The notes: generated by a model from the sequence alone, not told the origin. Positions 1-8,991 are shown, counted from the first letter of the stretch. The stretch: 12,291 nucleotides of DNA from Microbacterium sp. (GCA_029267645.1 JAJUIM010000028.1:1-12291); one strand, 5' to 3'. Translations and numbers: made by a program.

Positions 1-893
1 CCACAGCGCGCTACGACGAGAACGGCGTCATGGGCTCGGGCAGCTGGTACGGCATCCCGACCTACGGCGAGTACGTGCAGTTCTACTACAACGAGGAGAT
101 GTTCGAGCAGTACGGCCTCGAGGTCCCGACGACGATCGAGGAGCTCGAGCAGGTCATGCAGGCGTTCGTCGACGAGGGCGTCACGCCGCTCGCCGAGGCG
201 GCGGGGGAGTACCCGCTCGGCCAGCTCTGGTATCAGCTCGCGCTCTCGCAGGCCGATCGGCAGTGGGTGAACGACTACCAGATCTACGAGAACCCGGTCG
301 ACTTCAGCGGGCCCGAGACGACCTACGCGTCCGAGACGCTCGCCGACTGGGTCGAGAGGGGATACGTGTCGTCCGATGCGACGGGCCTCATCGCCGAGGA
401 CGCCGGCACGGGCTTCATCAATGGCACGTACCCGATGTTCTTCTCGGGCAGCTGGTGGTACGGGCGCTTCCTCGACGAGGCGCAGCACGACTGGTCGACC
501 TTCCTCTTCCCGGGCGCCGAGATGTCGCCCGGCTCGTCCGGCAACCTTTGGGTGATCCCCACGACGTCTGGAGACCCCGAGCTGGCGCAGCAGTTCATCG
601 ACATCACGCTGCGGCCCGAGATCCAGGCGCTCATGGGCGACAACGGCGGCGTGCCCGTCGCGGCCGACGCGGCCGACCTCTCGAACGACTCGAGCGTCGA
701 GCTGATCGAGAACTTCAACACGCTCCTCGAGCGCGACGGCCTCGGGTTCTACCCCGACTGGCCCACGCCGACCTTCTACGACGAGCTCAACGCGGGGCTC
801 CAGGGCCTGCTCAACGGCTCGCTCTCGCCCGCCGAGATGAACGAGCAGATTGGCGCCGACTACGACGCGGGGCTTCCCGCGAGCGCGCGCTGA
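1..893 (+). CDS. ABC sugar-binding protein, family 1 (5'-truncated)
   Basis: This is the C-terminal part (about 296 residues) of an extracellular solute-binding protein of the family 1 / MalE-like group, which delivers sugars to a CUT1 ABC importer. The frame is open from base 3 with no start, so it begins upstream; family members are usually 400-450 residues, so roughly the first 120-150, including any lipoprotein signal, are missing. Recognisable features are the segment IPTYGEYVQFYYNEEMF, the P-T-T-I-E-E-L-E helix start, and aromatic-rich stretches (SGSWWYGRF, FYPDWPTPTF) typical of sugar-stacking sites. It ends 12 nt before the first permease gene, as expected for a binding-protein/permease operon. 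The family assignment is firm. The ligand cannot be read from sequence; the downstream alpha-xylosidase and beta-glucosidase point to a xylose- or glucose-containing oligosaccharide. Confidence 0.93.
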   Translation, partial: TARYDENGVMGSGSWYGIPTYGEYVQFYYNEEMFEQYGLEVPTTIEELEQVMQAFVDEGVTPLAEAAGEYPLGQLWYQLALSQADRQWVNDYQIYENPVDFSGPETTYASETLADWVERGYVSSDATGLIAEDAGTGFINGTYPMFFSGSWWYGRFLDEAQHDWSTFLFPGAEMSPGSSGNLWVIPTTSGDPELAQQFIDITLRPEIQALMGDNGGVPVAADAADLSNDSSVELIENFNTLLERDGLGFYPDWPTPTFYDELNAGLQGLLNGSLSPAEMNEQIGADYDAGLPASAR

Positions 894-905
894 CGGAGGC
901 GGCGT

Positions 906-1835
906 ATGAGCACCGCACGCAACGGCTCCCTCGTGCCGTTCCTGTCGGGGCGTAGCTACTGGTGGTATCTCCTGCCCGGCGCCGCGCTCCTGACGCTCAT
1001 CATCCTGGTGCCGCTCGGCTGGAACATCTTCCTGAGCTTCACCGACTATCGCGGCATCGTCGCGCCGCGCTTCACGGGCCTCGACAACTGGATCGCGCTC
1101 GCAGGCGATCAGCGCTTCTGGCTGTCGTTCCGCAACAGCGTCGCGATGATCCTCGCGATGGTCATCGCCCCGACGGCGCTCGGCCTCGTCATCGCCGCGG
1201 CCCTTTTCGACGTCGTCGGGCGCAAGTTCGGTGGCCGGCTCGCGTCGTTCCTGCGCGCGACGTACTACCTGCCGCAGATCCTGCCCTCGGTCATCGCGGC
1301 GATCGTGATCGGCTGGATCCTGCGGCCCGAGAACGGCGCGCTCAACACGATCCTCGAGGCCGTGGGGCTCGGTCAGCTCGCGGGCAACTGGCTGGGCTCG
1401 CCCGACACGGCGCTCGGCAGCATGATGGTCGTGCTCGTCTGGATCCAGATCGGCTACCCCGTCGTGATCTTCATGGCGGCGCTGCAGCGCGTCGACCCCG
1501 AGCTGTACGAGGCCGCCGAGATCGACGGCGCGGGATGGTTCCGGCGCTTCGCCGCGATCACGATGCCCATGATCCGGCCCGAGATGTTCGTCGTCGCGCT
1601 CACCTGCACGATCGCCGCGCTCAAGGTGTTCGGGCCTGTGTACGCGCTGACGGGCGGCGGCCCGAACTTCGCGACGATCGTGCCGAGCTACTACTCGTAC
1701 AGCCAGTTCTTCCAGAGCCAGCAGGTCGGGTACGGCGCCGCGATCGCGACGGCCCTGACCGTCGTCATCATGATCGTGTCGGTCGTGTTCGTGTGGGCGC
1801 AGAACCGCGCCGAGAAGAAGGAGACGGAACGATGA
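906..1835 (+). CDS. CUT1 ABC transporter permease (MalF/UgpA-like)
   Basis: This 309-residue integral membrane protein is one of the two permease subunits of the operon 1 sugar importer. About six hydrophobic segments are visible (roughly residues 20-45, 75-100, 120-140, 170-194, 224-248 and 275-297). The cytoplasmic EAA loop that contacts the ATPase is present at residue 202 onward (EAAEIDGAG, followed by ITMPMIRP). A GGAGG Shine-Dalgarno at 895-899 sits 6 nt before the ATG, which supports this start. The last four bases overlap the start of the next permease (ATGA at 1832-1835), indicating translational coupling. The segment TGGGPNFAT late in the protein is typical of MalF-type subunits. 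The family is certain; the transported sugar is inferred only from neighbours. Confidence 0.96.
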   Translation: MSTARNGSLVPFLSGRSYWWYLLPGAALLTLIILVPLGWNIFLSFTDYRGIVAPRFTGLDNWIALAGDQRFWLSFRNSVAMILAMVIAPTALGLVIAAALFDVVGRKFGGRLASFLRATYYLPQILPSVIAAIVIGWILRPENGALNTILEAVGLGQLAGNWLGSPDTALGSMMVVLVWIQIGYPVVIFMAALQRVDPELYEAAEIDGAGWFRRFAAITMPMIRPEMFVVALTCTIAALKVFGPVYALTGGGPNFATIVPSYYSYSQFFQSQQVGYGAAIATALTVVIMIVSVVFVWAQNRAEKKETER

Positions 1836-2707
1836 GCGCGACCACCGCGATCGTCACGGGATCGCCCGAGCGAAGGAACCGCAAGCGCCGCACGGTCAGC
1901 GACTGGATCGTGCTCGCAGGCGTCATCGCGCTCGCGATCGTCGTCGTCTTCCCGTTCCTCGTCATCCTCATCAACGCGTTCAAGTCGCCCGAGGACTACG
2001 CGACGGGCGGGCCCCTGCAGCTGCCCGCGTCGATCTACCTCGACGGCATCGCCGCGTTCTGGGAGCGCGTGAACTTCCCCGAGAAGCTCTGGAACAGCTT
2101 CTTCATCTCGGGCGTGGTCGCGGTCCTCGCGGTCGTCGTCTCGGTGCTCAACGCCTACGCGATCGGCATCGGGCGCGTGCGCGGCAGGATCCCGCTCATC
2201 CTCGTGTTCCTGCTCGCGAACATGCTGCCGCAGGAGGTGCTGCTCTACCCGCTGTACACGATCTTCCGGTCGATCGGACTGTACGACAACGTGTGGTCGG
2301 TCATCATCACGTTCGTCGTCATCCAGAGCGCCTTCGGCACCTACCTGCTCGCGAGCGTGTTCGGCACGTTCCCCAAGGAGATCATCGAGGCCGCGGCGCT
2401 CGACGGCGCGGGACGCTGGCGCACCCTCTGGCAGGTGATCGTGCCCGTCAGCAGGCCGACGCTCGGCGTGCTCATGGTGTTCTTCTTCATCTGGACGTGG
2501 AACGAGTTCCTCATCCCGCTGACGTTCCTCATCAGCAACGCGAATCAGACGGTCCCCGTCGCGATCAGCGTCCTGCAGGGCGACCGCCTCATGGACGTCA
2601 CGACCACGAGCGCCTCGGCCCTGCTCGGGCTGCTGCCGACGCTCATCTTCTTCCTCATCTTCCAGCGCACGCTCTCACGCGGCATCACGGCAGGAGCAGT
2701 CAAGTAA
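1832..2707 (+). CDS. CUT1 ABC transporter permease (MalG/UgpE-like)
   Basis: This 291-residue membrane protein is the second permease subunit of the operon 1 importer and should pair with the preceding gene product. A basic N-terminus (ERRNRKRR) precedes the first membrane segment at about residues 24-48; five more hydrophobic segments follow. The EAA loop starts at residue 186 (EAAALDGAGRWR, then IVPVSRP), and the WTWNEFLIPL segment is typical of MalG-like proteins. An AAGGAG Shine-Dalgarno at 1818-1823 lies 8 nt before the ATG. An in-frame opening extends far upstream, but that part is an alternate-frame shadow of the previous permease, so the ATG in the ATGA overlap is chosen. The stop TAA shares one base with the start of the GH31 gene. 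Confidence 0.96.
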   Translation: MSATTAIVTGSPERRNRKRRTVSDWIVLAGVIALAIVVVFPFLVILINAFKSPEDYATGGPLQLPASIYLDGIAAFWERVNFPEKLWNSFFISGVVAVLAVVVSVLNAYAIGIGRVRGRIPLILVFLLANMLPQEVLLYPLYTIFRSIGLYDNVWSVIITFVVIQSAFGTYLLASVFGTFPKEIIEAAALDGAGRWRTLWQVIVPVSRPTLGVLMVFFFIWTWNEFLIPLTFLISNANQTVPVAISVLQGDRLMDVTTTSASALLGLLPTLIFFLIFQRTLSRGITAGAVK

Positions 2708-5085
2708 TGAAGTTCACCGACGGGTTCTGGCAGATCCGCCCCGGCGTCGAGGCCCTCTACGGGCGCGAGGTCCGCGACCTCCGGATCGAGGGCGACACGA
2801 TCGTCGCGACGGTCCCGACCAAGCTCATCGAACGGCGCGGTGACACGCTCAACCGGCCCGTCCTCACCGTCACGCTGCACTCGCCGCACGACGGCGTCAT
2901 CGGCGTGCGGATCGTGCACCACGAGGGCGGTCCGGCGCCGCAGGGCTTCGACCTCGTCGGCGCACGGCCGTCCGGCGCCGCGACGCTCGACGGCGACGAG
3001 GCGAGGCTCGTGAGCGGCCCGCTGACGGCGGTCCTGCGCCGCGGGCGCGCCTGGGCGCTCGAGTTCCGCGAGACGGGATCGGGCAGGCTGCTGACGGCGA
3101 GCGGCGAGCGATCGCTCGGGTACCTGCGCGTCGCGCCCGACGCGGCCGTGGATCCGGGCGTCGTCGGCGACGAGCGCTCGGGCATGCGCATGCCCCTCTC
3201 GCCCGCGTACGTCCACGAGCAGCTCGAGCTCGCGGTCGGCGAGGCGATCTACGGGCTCGGCGAGCGGTTCGGACCGCTCGTGAAGAACGGCCAGAGCGTC
3301 GACATCTGGAACGCGGACGGCGGCACGTCGAGCGAGCAGGCCTACAAGAACGTGCCGTTCTACGTGTCGAACCGCGGGTACGGCGTGCTCGTCAACGACA
3401 CGGGGCACGTGTCGTACGAGATCGGATCCGAGGCCGTCGAGCGCGTGCAGTTCTCGGTCGCGGGCGAGCAGCTCGAGTACCTCGTGGTCGCGGGGCCGAC
3501 GCCCGCCGACGTGCTCGACCGCTACACGTCGCTCACGGGCCGGCCGCCCGAGGTCCCGGCCTGGTCGTACGGCCTGTGGCTGTCCACGAGCTTCACGACC
3601 GACTACGACGAAGCGACCGTGACGGGGTTCCTCGACGGCATGCGGGATCGCGACATCCCCCTCGACGTCTTCCACTTCGACTGCTTCTGGATGCGCGAGT
3701 TCCAGTGGAGCGACTTCGAGTGGGACCCGCGCGTGTTCCCCGACCCCGAGGGCATGCTCGCGCGACTGCACGAGCGCGGCCTGCGCGTGAGCGCCTGGAT
3801 CAACCCGTACATCGGCCAGCGCTCGGCGCTGTTCGCCGAGGGCGCCGAGCGCGGCTACTTCGTGCGCAGGCCCGACGGATCCGTGTGGCAGTGGGACATG
3901 TGGCAGGCGGGCATGGCGCTCGTCGACTTCACGAACCCCGACGCGACGCGCTGGTACCAGGAGCACCTCGGGCGCCTCATGCGGCAGGGCGTCGACACGT
4001 TCAAGACCGACTTCGGCGAGCGGATCCCCGTCGACGTCGTCTACTTCGACGGCAGCGACCCGCGGGCGATGCACAACCGCTACACGCAGCTGTACAACGA
4101 GGCCGTCTTCGACGTGCTGCAGGCGCACCGCGGTGCGGGCGACGCCGTCGTGTTCGCCCGTTCGGCGACGGCCGGCGGCCAGCGCATGCCCGTGCACTGG
4201 GGCGGCGACAACACGTCGTCGTTCGCGTCGATGGCCGAGACCCTGCGCGGCGGGCTGTCGCTCGCGATGAGCGGCTTCGCCTACTGGAGCCACGACATCG
4301 GCGGCTTCGAGGGCATGCCCGATCCCGCCGTGTTCAAGCGCTGGGTCGCCTTCGGGCTGCTGTCGAGCCACAGCCGGCTGCACGGCTCCAGCAGCTACCG
4401 CGTGCCGTGGCTCTTCGACGAGGCGGAGGGGCGTGACGAGGCCGATCCCGAGAGCGCCGTGTCGGTCACGCGTCGGTTCGCGCGCCTGAAGGCGGCGCTG
4501 CGGCCCTACCTCGTCTCGGCCGGGCGCGCCGCGCACGAGACGGGGGCGCCCCTCATGCGCCCCATGGCGCTCGCGTTCCCCGACGACCCGGCCGCGACGC
4601 ACCTCGATCGGCAGTACATGCTGGGCCCCGACCTGCTCGTGGCTCCCGTCTTCTCGGCGGCAGGCGACGTCGAGTTCTACCTGCCGGAGGGGCGCTGGAC
4701 CCACCTGCTGACGGGCGAGACCGTCGAGGGCGGATGGCGGCGCGAGCGGCACGGCTTCGACAGCCTGCCTGTGTACCTGCGGGAGGGCGCGGTCATTCCC
4801 CTGAGCGCATCGGAGAGCGCCGGCCGCGACATCGACCTCGACGCCCTGCGGATCCTCGTCGCGCCCGGCGCCGCACAGGGCGAGCTCGTCGTCGCGGCGG
4901 GCGAGGGGCGGCGCGCGACGTTCCGCATCTCGCGCGAGCGCGGGCGTATCCTCATCGAGAGCGACGACGTCTCGTCGTTCGTCATCGAAGACACATCGGG
5001 TGCCCGAGCAGTCGCCGACGATGGCCGCGCAGCGCTGCGCGCGGCGTCCGAAGCCGAGGGGCGCCCCTCCGGACAGGAGAGCTGA
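2707..5085 (+). CDS. yicI: GH31 alpha-xylosidase, YicI type
   Basis: This 792-residue cytoplasmic enzyme belongs to glycoside hydrolase family 31 and closely resembles Escherichia coli YicI (772 residues) along its whole length, from the N-terminal [13 protein letters not shown] (MKISDGNWLIQPG in YicI). YicI releases alpha-linked xylose from the non-reducing end of isoprimeverose and xyloglucan oligosaccharides with retention. The expected catalytic nucleophile is Asp435 in KTDFGERIP and the acid/base is Asp501 in HWGGD; their spacing of 66 residues equals YicI Asp416/Asp482. Residues linked to xylosidase specificity are conserved: Cys-Phe in HFDCFWM, Trp in WINPYIGQ and Lys433. No signal peptide is seen, so substrate must be imported. 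The start overlaps the permease stop by one base (TAATG), with AGGAG at 2692-2696. An in-frame opening from 2293 is rejected because it lies within the permease. The C-terminal ~25 residues look poorly conserved. Confidence 0.96.
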   Translation: MKFTDGFWQIRPGVEALYGREVRDLRIEGDTIVATVPTKLIERRGDTLNRPVLTVTLHSPHDGVIGVRIVHHEGGPAPQGFDLVGARPSGAATLDGDEARLVSGPLTAVLRRGRAWALEFRETGSGRLLTASGERSLGYLRVAPDAAVDPGVVGDERSGMRMPLSPAYVHEQLELAVGEAIYGLGERFGPLVKNGQSVDIWNADGGTSSEQAYKNVPFYVSNRGYGVLVNDTGHVSYEIGSEAVERVQFSVAGEQLEYLVVAGPTPADVLDRYTSLTGRPPEVPAWSYGLWLSTSFTTDYDEATVTGFLDGMRDRDIPLDVFHFDCFWMREFQWSDFEWDPRVFPDPEGMLARLHERGLRVSAWINPYIGQRSALFAEGAERGYFVRRPDGSVWQWDMWQAGMALVDFTNPDATRWYQEHLGRLMRQGVDTFKTDFGERIPVDVVYFDGSDPRAMHNRYTQLYNEAVFDVLQAHRGAGDAVVFARSATAGGQRMPVHWGGDNTSSFASMAETLRGGLSLAMSGFAYWSHDIGGFEGMPDPAVFKRWVAFGLLSSHSRLHGSSSYRVPWLFDEAEGRDEADPESAVSVTRRFARLKAALRPYLVSAGRAAHETGAPLMRPMALAFPDDPAATHLDRQYMLGPDLLVAPVFSAAGDVEFYLPEGRWTHLLTGETVEGGWRRERHGFDSLPVYLREGAVIPLSASESAGRDIDLDALRILVAPGAAQGELVVAAGEGRRATFRISRERGRILIESDDVSSFVIEDTSGARAVADDGRAALRAASEAEGRPSGQES

Positions 5086-5087
5086 GC

Positions 5088-6488
5088 ATGACCGACTACC
5101 GCACCATTCCGCTCGTCTTCCCCGACGGCTTCGTGATCGGCTCGGCGACCGCGGCGTATCAGATCGAGGGGGCGGCGTCGGAGGACGGCCGGACGCCCTC
5201 GATCTGGGACACGTTCTCGCACACGCCGGGTCGCACGTGGAACGGCGACACGGGCGACGTCGCGTGCGATCACTACCACCGGCTCGAGGAGGATCTCGAC
5301 CTCATGGCCTCGCTGGGGCTCGAGGCGTATCGCTTCTCGATCTCGTGGAGCCGCGTGATGCCGGGCGCGGGGCGCGATGTGCACCCCGCGGGCATCGACT
5401 TCTACTCGCGCCTCGTCGACGGGTTGCGGGCGCGGGGGATCCGGCCGATCGCGACCCTGTACCACTGGGACCTGCCGCAGGAGCTCGAGGACGCGGGCGG
5501 CTGGCCCGCGCGCGACACCGCCTCCCGCTTCGCGGAGTACGCGGCGCGCGTCGTCGAGCACCTGGGCGACCGCGTGCACACGTGGACGACGCTCAACGAG
5601 CCGTGGTGCTCGGCGTACCTCGGCTACGGATCCGGCGCCCACGCGCCCGGCCGCACGAACGGCGCCGACGCGCTCGCCGCCGTGCACCACCTGAACCTCG
5701 CGCACGGGCTCGCCGTGCCCGAGATCCGCCGCGCCGCGACAAACGACCCCGACGTGTCGGTCACGCTCAACTTCCACGTCGCGCGCGGCGAGCGCGAGGC
5801 GGCCGAGCGCGTGACGGCGCTCGCGAACCGCGCCTTCACGAGCCCCATGTTGCTCGGCAGGTACGACGACGACCTCATCGCGTACACGCGCGGCGTCACG
5901 GACTGGGGCTTCGTGCGCGACGGCGACCTCGAGACGATCCACCAGCCGCTCGACGTGCTGGGCGTGAACTACTACTCGACCGTCACGGTCCGCACGTGGG
6001 ACGGGGCGGGGGAGAAGGCGCGCAACGACGGCCACAAGGACGTCGGCGGGTCGCCGTGGCCGGGGCTCGACGACGTCGAGTTCCTGCCGCAGGACGGGCC
6101 GTACACCGACATGGGGTGGAACATCGCGCCCGACGGGCTCGAGGACCTCCTCGTGAGCCTGAACGAGCAGTTCCCCGAGCAGCCGCTCATGATCACAGAG
6201 AACGGCGCCGCGTTCCCCGATGCGGTCGATCAGACGCCCGAGGGGCCGCGCGTGCGAGACGTCGATCGGACCGACTACCTGCGCCGCCACTTCGGCGCGG
6301 CTCGCCGCGCGATGGACCGCGGCGTCGACCTGCGCGGGTACCTCGTGTGGTCGCTGCTCGACAACTTCGAGTGGGGCTACGGCTTCTCGAAGCGGTTCGG
6401 CATCGTGCGCGTCGACTACGACACGCAGGAGCGCGTCGTGAAGGACAGCGCGCGCTGGCTCGCGGACCTCATCGCGTCGCGCCGCTGA
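5088..6488 (+). CDS. GH1 beta-glucosidase, cytoplasmic
   Basis: This 466-residue protein is a family 1 retaining beta-glycosidase, of normal length for the family. The N-terminal motif ([15 protein letters not shown]) is classical. The acid/base is Glu171 in TLNEP and the nucleophile is Glu371 in ITENG. The C-terminal [15 protein letters not shown] contains the sugar-binding Glu-Trp pair seen in beta-glucosidases rather than the 6-phospho-beta-glycosidase signature, in line with ABC rather than PTS uptake. AGGAG at 5075-5079 lies 8 nt before the ATG, and only two bases separate it from the GH31 stop, so it is co-translated. No signal peptide is seen. Next to an alpha-xylosidase, it may remove glucose exposed on xyloglucan oligosaccharides after xylose removal, or hydrolyse cellobiose; activity on galactosides or fucosides is possible for GH1. 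Its 3' end faces the LacI gene 6 nt away. Confidence 0.95.
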   Translation: MTDYRTIPLVFPDGFVIGSATAAYQIEGAASEDGRTPSIWDTFSHTPGRTWNGDTGDVACDHYHRLEEDLDLMASLGLEAYRFSISWSRVMPGAGRDVHPAGIDFYSRLVDGLRARGIRPIATLYHWDLPQELEDAGGWPARDTASRFAEYAARVVEHLGDRVHTWTTLNEPWCSAYLGYGSGAHAPGRTNGADALAAVHHLNLAHGLAVPEIRRAATNDPDVSVTLNFHVARGEREAAERVTALANRAFTSPMLLGRYDDDLIAYTRGVTDWGFVRDGDLETIHQPLDVLGVNYYSTVTVRTWDGAGEKARNDGHKDVGGSPWPGLDDVEFLPQDGPYTDMGWNIAPDGLEDLLVSLNEQFPEQPLMITENGAAFPDAVDQTPEGPRVRDVDRTDYLRRHFGAARRAMDRGVDLRGYLVWSLLDNFEWGYGFSKRFGIVRVDYDTQERVVKDSARWLADLIASRR

Positions 6489-6509
6489 CCCGCCTCAACG
6501 CGCGTCGCG
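6473..6509. terminator. weak hairpin at convergent gene ends
   Basis: The 9-mer CGCGTCGCG occurs at 6473-6481 and again at 6501-6509. Because it is nearly self-complementary, the two copies can pair as a 4+4 bp stem with one central T-T mismatch around a 19-nt loop. The hairpin spans the last codons of both converging genes and the 6-nt gap between them. There is no T-tract, and short CG-rich self-complementary words are common in DNA of this composition, so this is only a tentative candidate for a shared transcription stop. Confidence 0.18.
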
Positions 6510-7526
6510 AGGGGGCGCCGTGGATCCGCGCGTGACGAGCTCCGACGCGAGCCGCTCGTGCGACGCTTCGGCGCCCTCCTCGAGCATGCCGATGAGGAGC
6601 CCGACGGCGCGGCGGCCCATCTCGACGAGCGGCTGCCGCACGGTCGTGAGGGGAGGCGTCGTCGCGGCGGCCGCGGGGATGTCGTCGAAGCCCACGACCG
6701 ACAGGTCGTCGGGCACGCGCAGGCCGCGGGATCCGGCGGTGCGGATCGCTTCGATCGCCGAGACGTCGTTGGCCGCGAAGATCGCGGTCGGGGGCTCCTC
6801 GAGCGCGAGCAGCCGCTCGGTGCCCGCCGCCGCCTCGGCATGCGCGTAGCCGCCGTCGACGACGAGGCGCTCGTCGACCGAGAGCCCCGCCGCCGCGATC
6901 GCCTCGCGGAATCCGCGCTCGCGCAGACGCGCCGACTCGAGGTCGTCGCGTCCGCGCAGGTGCGCGATGCGCGTGTGGCCGAGCGACAGCAGGTGCGCGG
7001 TCGCATCGCGCGCCCCGCGGAGGTTGTCGGTGTCGACGGTCGCCGATGCCGAGGGCCCCGTGTGCGGGTCGATCGCGACGATCGGCACCACTGTCTCGGG
7101 CGGCCGCACGGTCGGCGTCACGACAACGGCGCCGTCGATGAGCGTGCCCCCGAGGCGCGAGAGGGATCGCGCCTCCCATCCCTCGTGCGAGCCGGACGAG
7201 ACCGCCCCCGCGTAGGCGAGTACGTCGTAGGACGTCTCGCGGAGCGCCTCCGAGACGCCGTGCAGCAGCTGCAGGGCGAACGGCTCGAACTCGGCGACGA
7301 GCACGCCGATGACGTGTGTGCGCTGGCGGCGCAGCGAGGTCGCGACGAGCGAGCTCGCGTAGCCGAGCTCCGAGACGACCTGCAGCACGCGCTCGCTCGT
7401 CGAGGCCGCGACGCCGTCGCGGCCGTTGATGACCTTCGACACGGTCGCGACCGAGACGCCTGCGGCGCGCGCGACGTCGGTGATCGTGGTGCGGCCGTGC
7501 GCCGCCCGGGGATCGCTGATGGTCAT
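6495..7526 (-). CDS. LacI-family transcriptional repressor
   Basis: This 343-residue regulator has a typical LacI/GalR layout. The N-terminal helix-turn-helix is at about residues 13-34 ([20 protein letters not shown]), followed by a hinge with SLR (Leu65, the position that intercalates in the operator minor groove). A periplasmic-binding-like effector domain runs from about residue 72 to 330 ([34 protein letters not shown] near the end). The ATG at 7524-7526 is preceded by GAGGAG, read on the minus strand at 7530-7535. The gene is divergent from operon 2 and convergent with operon 1. A palindrome in the divergent region is the probable binding site, so it most likely represses operon 2 and perhaps itself; control of operon 1 cannot be judged because its promoter lies outside the window. 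The inducer is unknown; by position it resembles BxlR of the Streptomyces xylobiose operon. Confidence 0.95.
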   Translation of the reverse strand: MTISDPRAAHGRTTITDVARAAGVSVATVSKVINGRDGVAASTSERVLQVVSELGYASSLVATSLRRQRTHVIGVLVAEFEPFALQLLHGVSEALRETSYDVLAYAGAVSSGSHEGWEARSLSRLGGTLIDGAVVVTPTVRPPETVVPIVAIDPHTGPSASATVDTDNLRGARDATAHLLSLGHTRIAHLRGRDDLESARLRERGFREAIAAAGLSVDERLVVDGGYAHAEAAAGTERLLALEEPPTAIFAANDVSAIEAIRTAGSRGLRVPDDLSVVGFDDIPAAAATTPPLTTVRQPLVEMGRRAVGLLIGMLEEGAEASHERLASELVTRGSTAPPRDAR

Positions 7527-7602
7527 GGTCTCCTCACGGTAGTCCGCGGCGCGCGACTCGGCCGCGCAACACGGGAGGCGGATGCGGCGATCCGTCGAGA
7601 GA

Positions 7603-7622
7603 AAACGTTATCGATAACGATT
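7603..7622. promoter_or_regulatory. LacI-family operator palindrome
   Basis: The 14-mer CGTTATCGATAACG at 7606-7619 is a perfect palindrome centred at 7612/7613. Two of the three flanking base pairs also match, giving a 20-bp site at 7603-7622 with one mismatched pair (7605/7620). LacI-family proteins bind such even palindromes with a central CG, and AT-rich half-sites stand out against this GC-rich background. It lies between the LacI gene and operon 2, ending inside the first two bases of the -35 box, so a bound repressor should block RNA polymerase. Binding by the neighbouring LacI protein is inferred from position. Confidence 0.85.
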
Positions 7623-7649
7623 GACATACGCCAGTCGAGCTGTCAGCAT
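7621..7649 (+). promoter_or_regulatory. promoter for operon 2
   Basis: A perfect consensus -35 hexamer, TTGACA, is at 7621-7626. After a 17-bp spacer, CAGCAT at 7644-7649 occupies the -10 position but matches TATAAT at only three of six bases, including the important A2 and T6. Transcription would start near 7656, giving a leader of about 60 nt before the ATG at 7717. The -35 box directly adjoins the operator. The -35 is convincing; the -10 assignment is tentative. I could not identify a clear promoter for the divergent LacI gene. Confidence 0.6.
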
Positions 7650-7701
7650 CGTCATCGACGTCGGGCCGCGGGTGCCCGACGCACGGCGAAGACCACTCGA
7701 T

Positions 7702-7707
7702 GAGGAG
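7702..7707 (+). promoter_or_regulatory. ribosome binding site of the operon 2 binding protein
   Basis: GAGGAG at 7702-7707 lies 9 nt before the ATG at 7717 and fixes that start. The reading frame is open further upstream to a TTG at 7621, but that codon is part of the -35 box and the extension would bury the lipoprotein signal peptide, so it is rejected. Confidence 0.85.
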
Positions 7708-7716
7708 AACCACGCC

Positions 7717-8988
7717 ATGAAGAAGCGATTCACTTCCGCCGCCGTCGCGGCGGCGGCCGCCCTCGTCCTCGCGGGCTGCTCCGGCGGATCCGGGGGAGAA
7801 GGCGGCGATGCGATGGAGTTCTGGCACAACTCGACGACGGGCGACGGCAAGGCCTACTGGGAGGAGGCGGCGGCCGCGTTCGAGGAGGAGACGGGCACCG
7901 CGATCCGCATCAGCTCGATCCAGAACGAGGACATGGACGGCAAGCTGCAGACGGCCGCCAACTCGGGCGACATGCCCGACGTGTTCATGGCGCGCGGCGG
8001 CGGCAAGCTCGCCGACATCGTGGAGGCCGGGCTCGTGAAGGACCTGTCCGACCTCATCGACGACGACGTGCGCGAGGCGTACGGCGACGCCGTGTTCAGC
8101 GCGTTCACGATCGACGGGGCCGAGTACGGCATGCCCGTCGCCGTGCTGCCCGGCGGCATGTTCTACAGCGAGGACCTCTTCGCCGAAGCCGGCATCGCCG
8201 AGACGCCGACGACGATCGAGGAGCTCGAGGGCGCCGTGGACGAGCTGCGGGGCGCGGGCGTGGAGCCGATCGCGCTCGGCGCGAAGGACGCCTGGCCGGC
8301 CGCGCACTGGTTCTACTTCTTCGCCCTGCGCGCGTGCGGCCAGGAGACGATCGAGCAGATCTCGACGAGCCTCGACTTCGGCGACGGCTGCTGGCTCGAC
8401 GCCGCGGAGGATCTCGCGGCGTTCGCCGAGACCGAGCCGTTCAACGAGGGCTTCCTCACGACGTCGGCCCAGCAGGGCGCCGGCTCCTCGGCGGGCCTCG
8501 TCGCGAACCACAAGGCCGCGATGGAGCTCATGGGCGGCTGGAACGTCGGCGTGATCGCCTCGCTGACGCCCGACGGCGAGCCCCTCGCAGACCTCAGCTG
8601 GTTCCCGTTCCCCGCGACGTCGGGCGGCGAGGGCGATCCCACCGCCATGATGGGCGGCGTCGACGGCTTCGCGTGCGCCGCCGATGCGCCGCCCGCGTGC
8701 GAGGAGTTCCTGAACTTCATCGCGCAGACCGAGTGGCAGGAGAAGTACGTCGAGGCGTTCCAGACGATCCCCGCCTCGAAGGAGGCGCAGTCGGCCGTCA
8801 CCGACCCCGCGCTGCAGCCGATCATGGCCGCCTACAACGACGCGGCGTACGTCGTCGTGTGGCTCGACACGCTGCTCGGCCAGAACGTCGGCAACGCGCT
8901 CAACACGGCCGTCGTCGAGATGCTCGCGGGGCAGGGCAGCCCCGAGCAGCTCGTCGAGACGGCCGCGCAGGCCGCCGAGCGGGGCTGA
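7717..8988 (+). CDS. ABC sugar-binding lipoprotein, family 1
   Basis: This 423-residue protein is the extracellular binding component of the operon 2 CUT1 importer. It starts with a lipoprotein signal peptide (MKKR, an alanine-rich core, then the lipobox LAGC), so Cys21 should be lipid-anchored, followed by a Gly/Ser-rich linker. The mature part has the family 1 solute-binding fold pattern (MEFWHNSTTGDGKAYWEEAA; MPDVFMARGGGKLADI; a PTTIEELE segment; FPFPATSGGEGDP). Four cysteines (207, 225, 320, 328) lie in the mature domain and are close enough in pairs to form two disulfides outside the cell. It resembles the binding proteins of xylobiose-type operons such as BxlE in both placement and general sequence character, but ligand specificity is inferred. 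It is the first gene after the promoter and is followed 3 nt later by the permease gene. Confidence 0.96.
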   Translation: MKKRFTSAAVAAAAALVLAGCSGGSGGEGGDAMEFWHNSTTGDGKAYWEEAAAAFEEETGTAIRISSIQNEDMDGKLQTAANSGDMPDVFMARGGGKLADIVEAGLVKDLSDLIDDDVREAYGDAVFSAFTIDGAEYGMPVAVLPGGMFYSEDLFAEAGIAETPTTIEELEGAVDELRGAGVEPIALGAKDAWPAAHWFYFFALRACGQETIEQISTSLDFGDGCWLDAAEDLAAFAETEPFNEGFLTTSAQQGAGSSAGLVANHKAAMELMGGWNVGVIASLTPDGEPLADLSWFPFPATSGGEGDPTAMMGGVDGFACAADAPPACEEFLNFIAQTEWQEKYVEAFQTIPASKEAQSAVTDPALQPIMAAYNDAAYVVVWLDTLLGQNVGNALNTAVVEMLAGQGSPEQLVETAAQAAERG

Positions 8989-8991
8989 GCC

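Noticed and set aside
2545..4752. A 735-codon open frame on the minus strand opposite the GH31 gene, and similar long frames at 4677-6290, 7534-9285 and 10778-12187.
   Set aside because: They lie opposite well-conserved enzymes, have low-complexity Arg/Ala/Val/His-rich translations and no recognisable domains. Long antisense frames are expected at this GC content.
7527..7640. A minus-strand promoter for the LacI gene overlapping the palindrome (CTGGCG / TAACGT, 18-bp spacer).
   Set aside because: Only three of six bases match in each hexamer, which is not enough to call it.
7621..7716. N-terminal extension of the operon 2 binding protein to a TTG at 7621.
   Set aside because: The TTG is part of the -35 box, there is no ribosome binding site before it, and the extension would displace the lipoprotein signal peptide.
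126..8229. An identical 24-nt stretch in the two binding-protein genes (126-149 and 8206-8229), considered as a recombination or attachment repeat.
   Set aside because: It is in frame in both and encodes P-T-T-I-E-E-L-E, a common segment of family 1 binding proteins, with the preferred codons. Flanking bases diverge at once.
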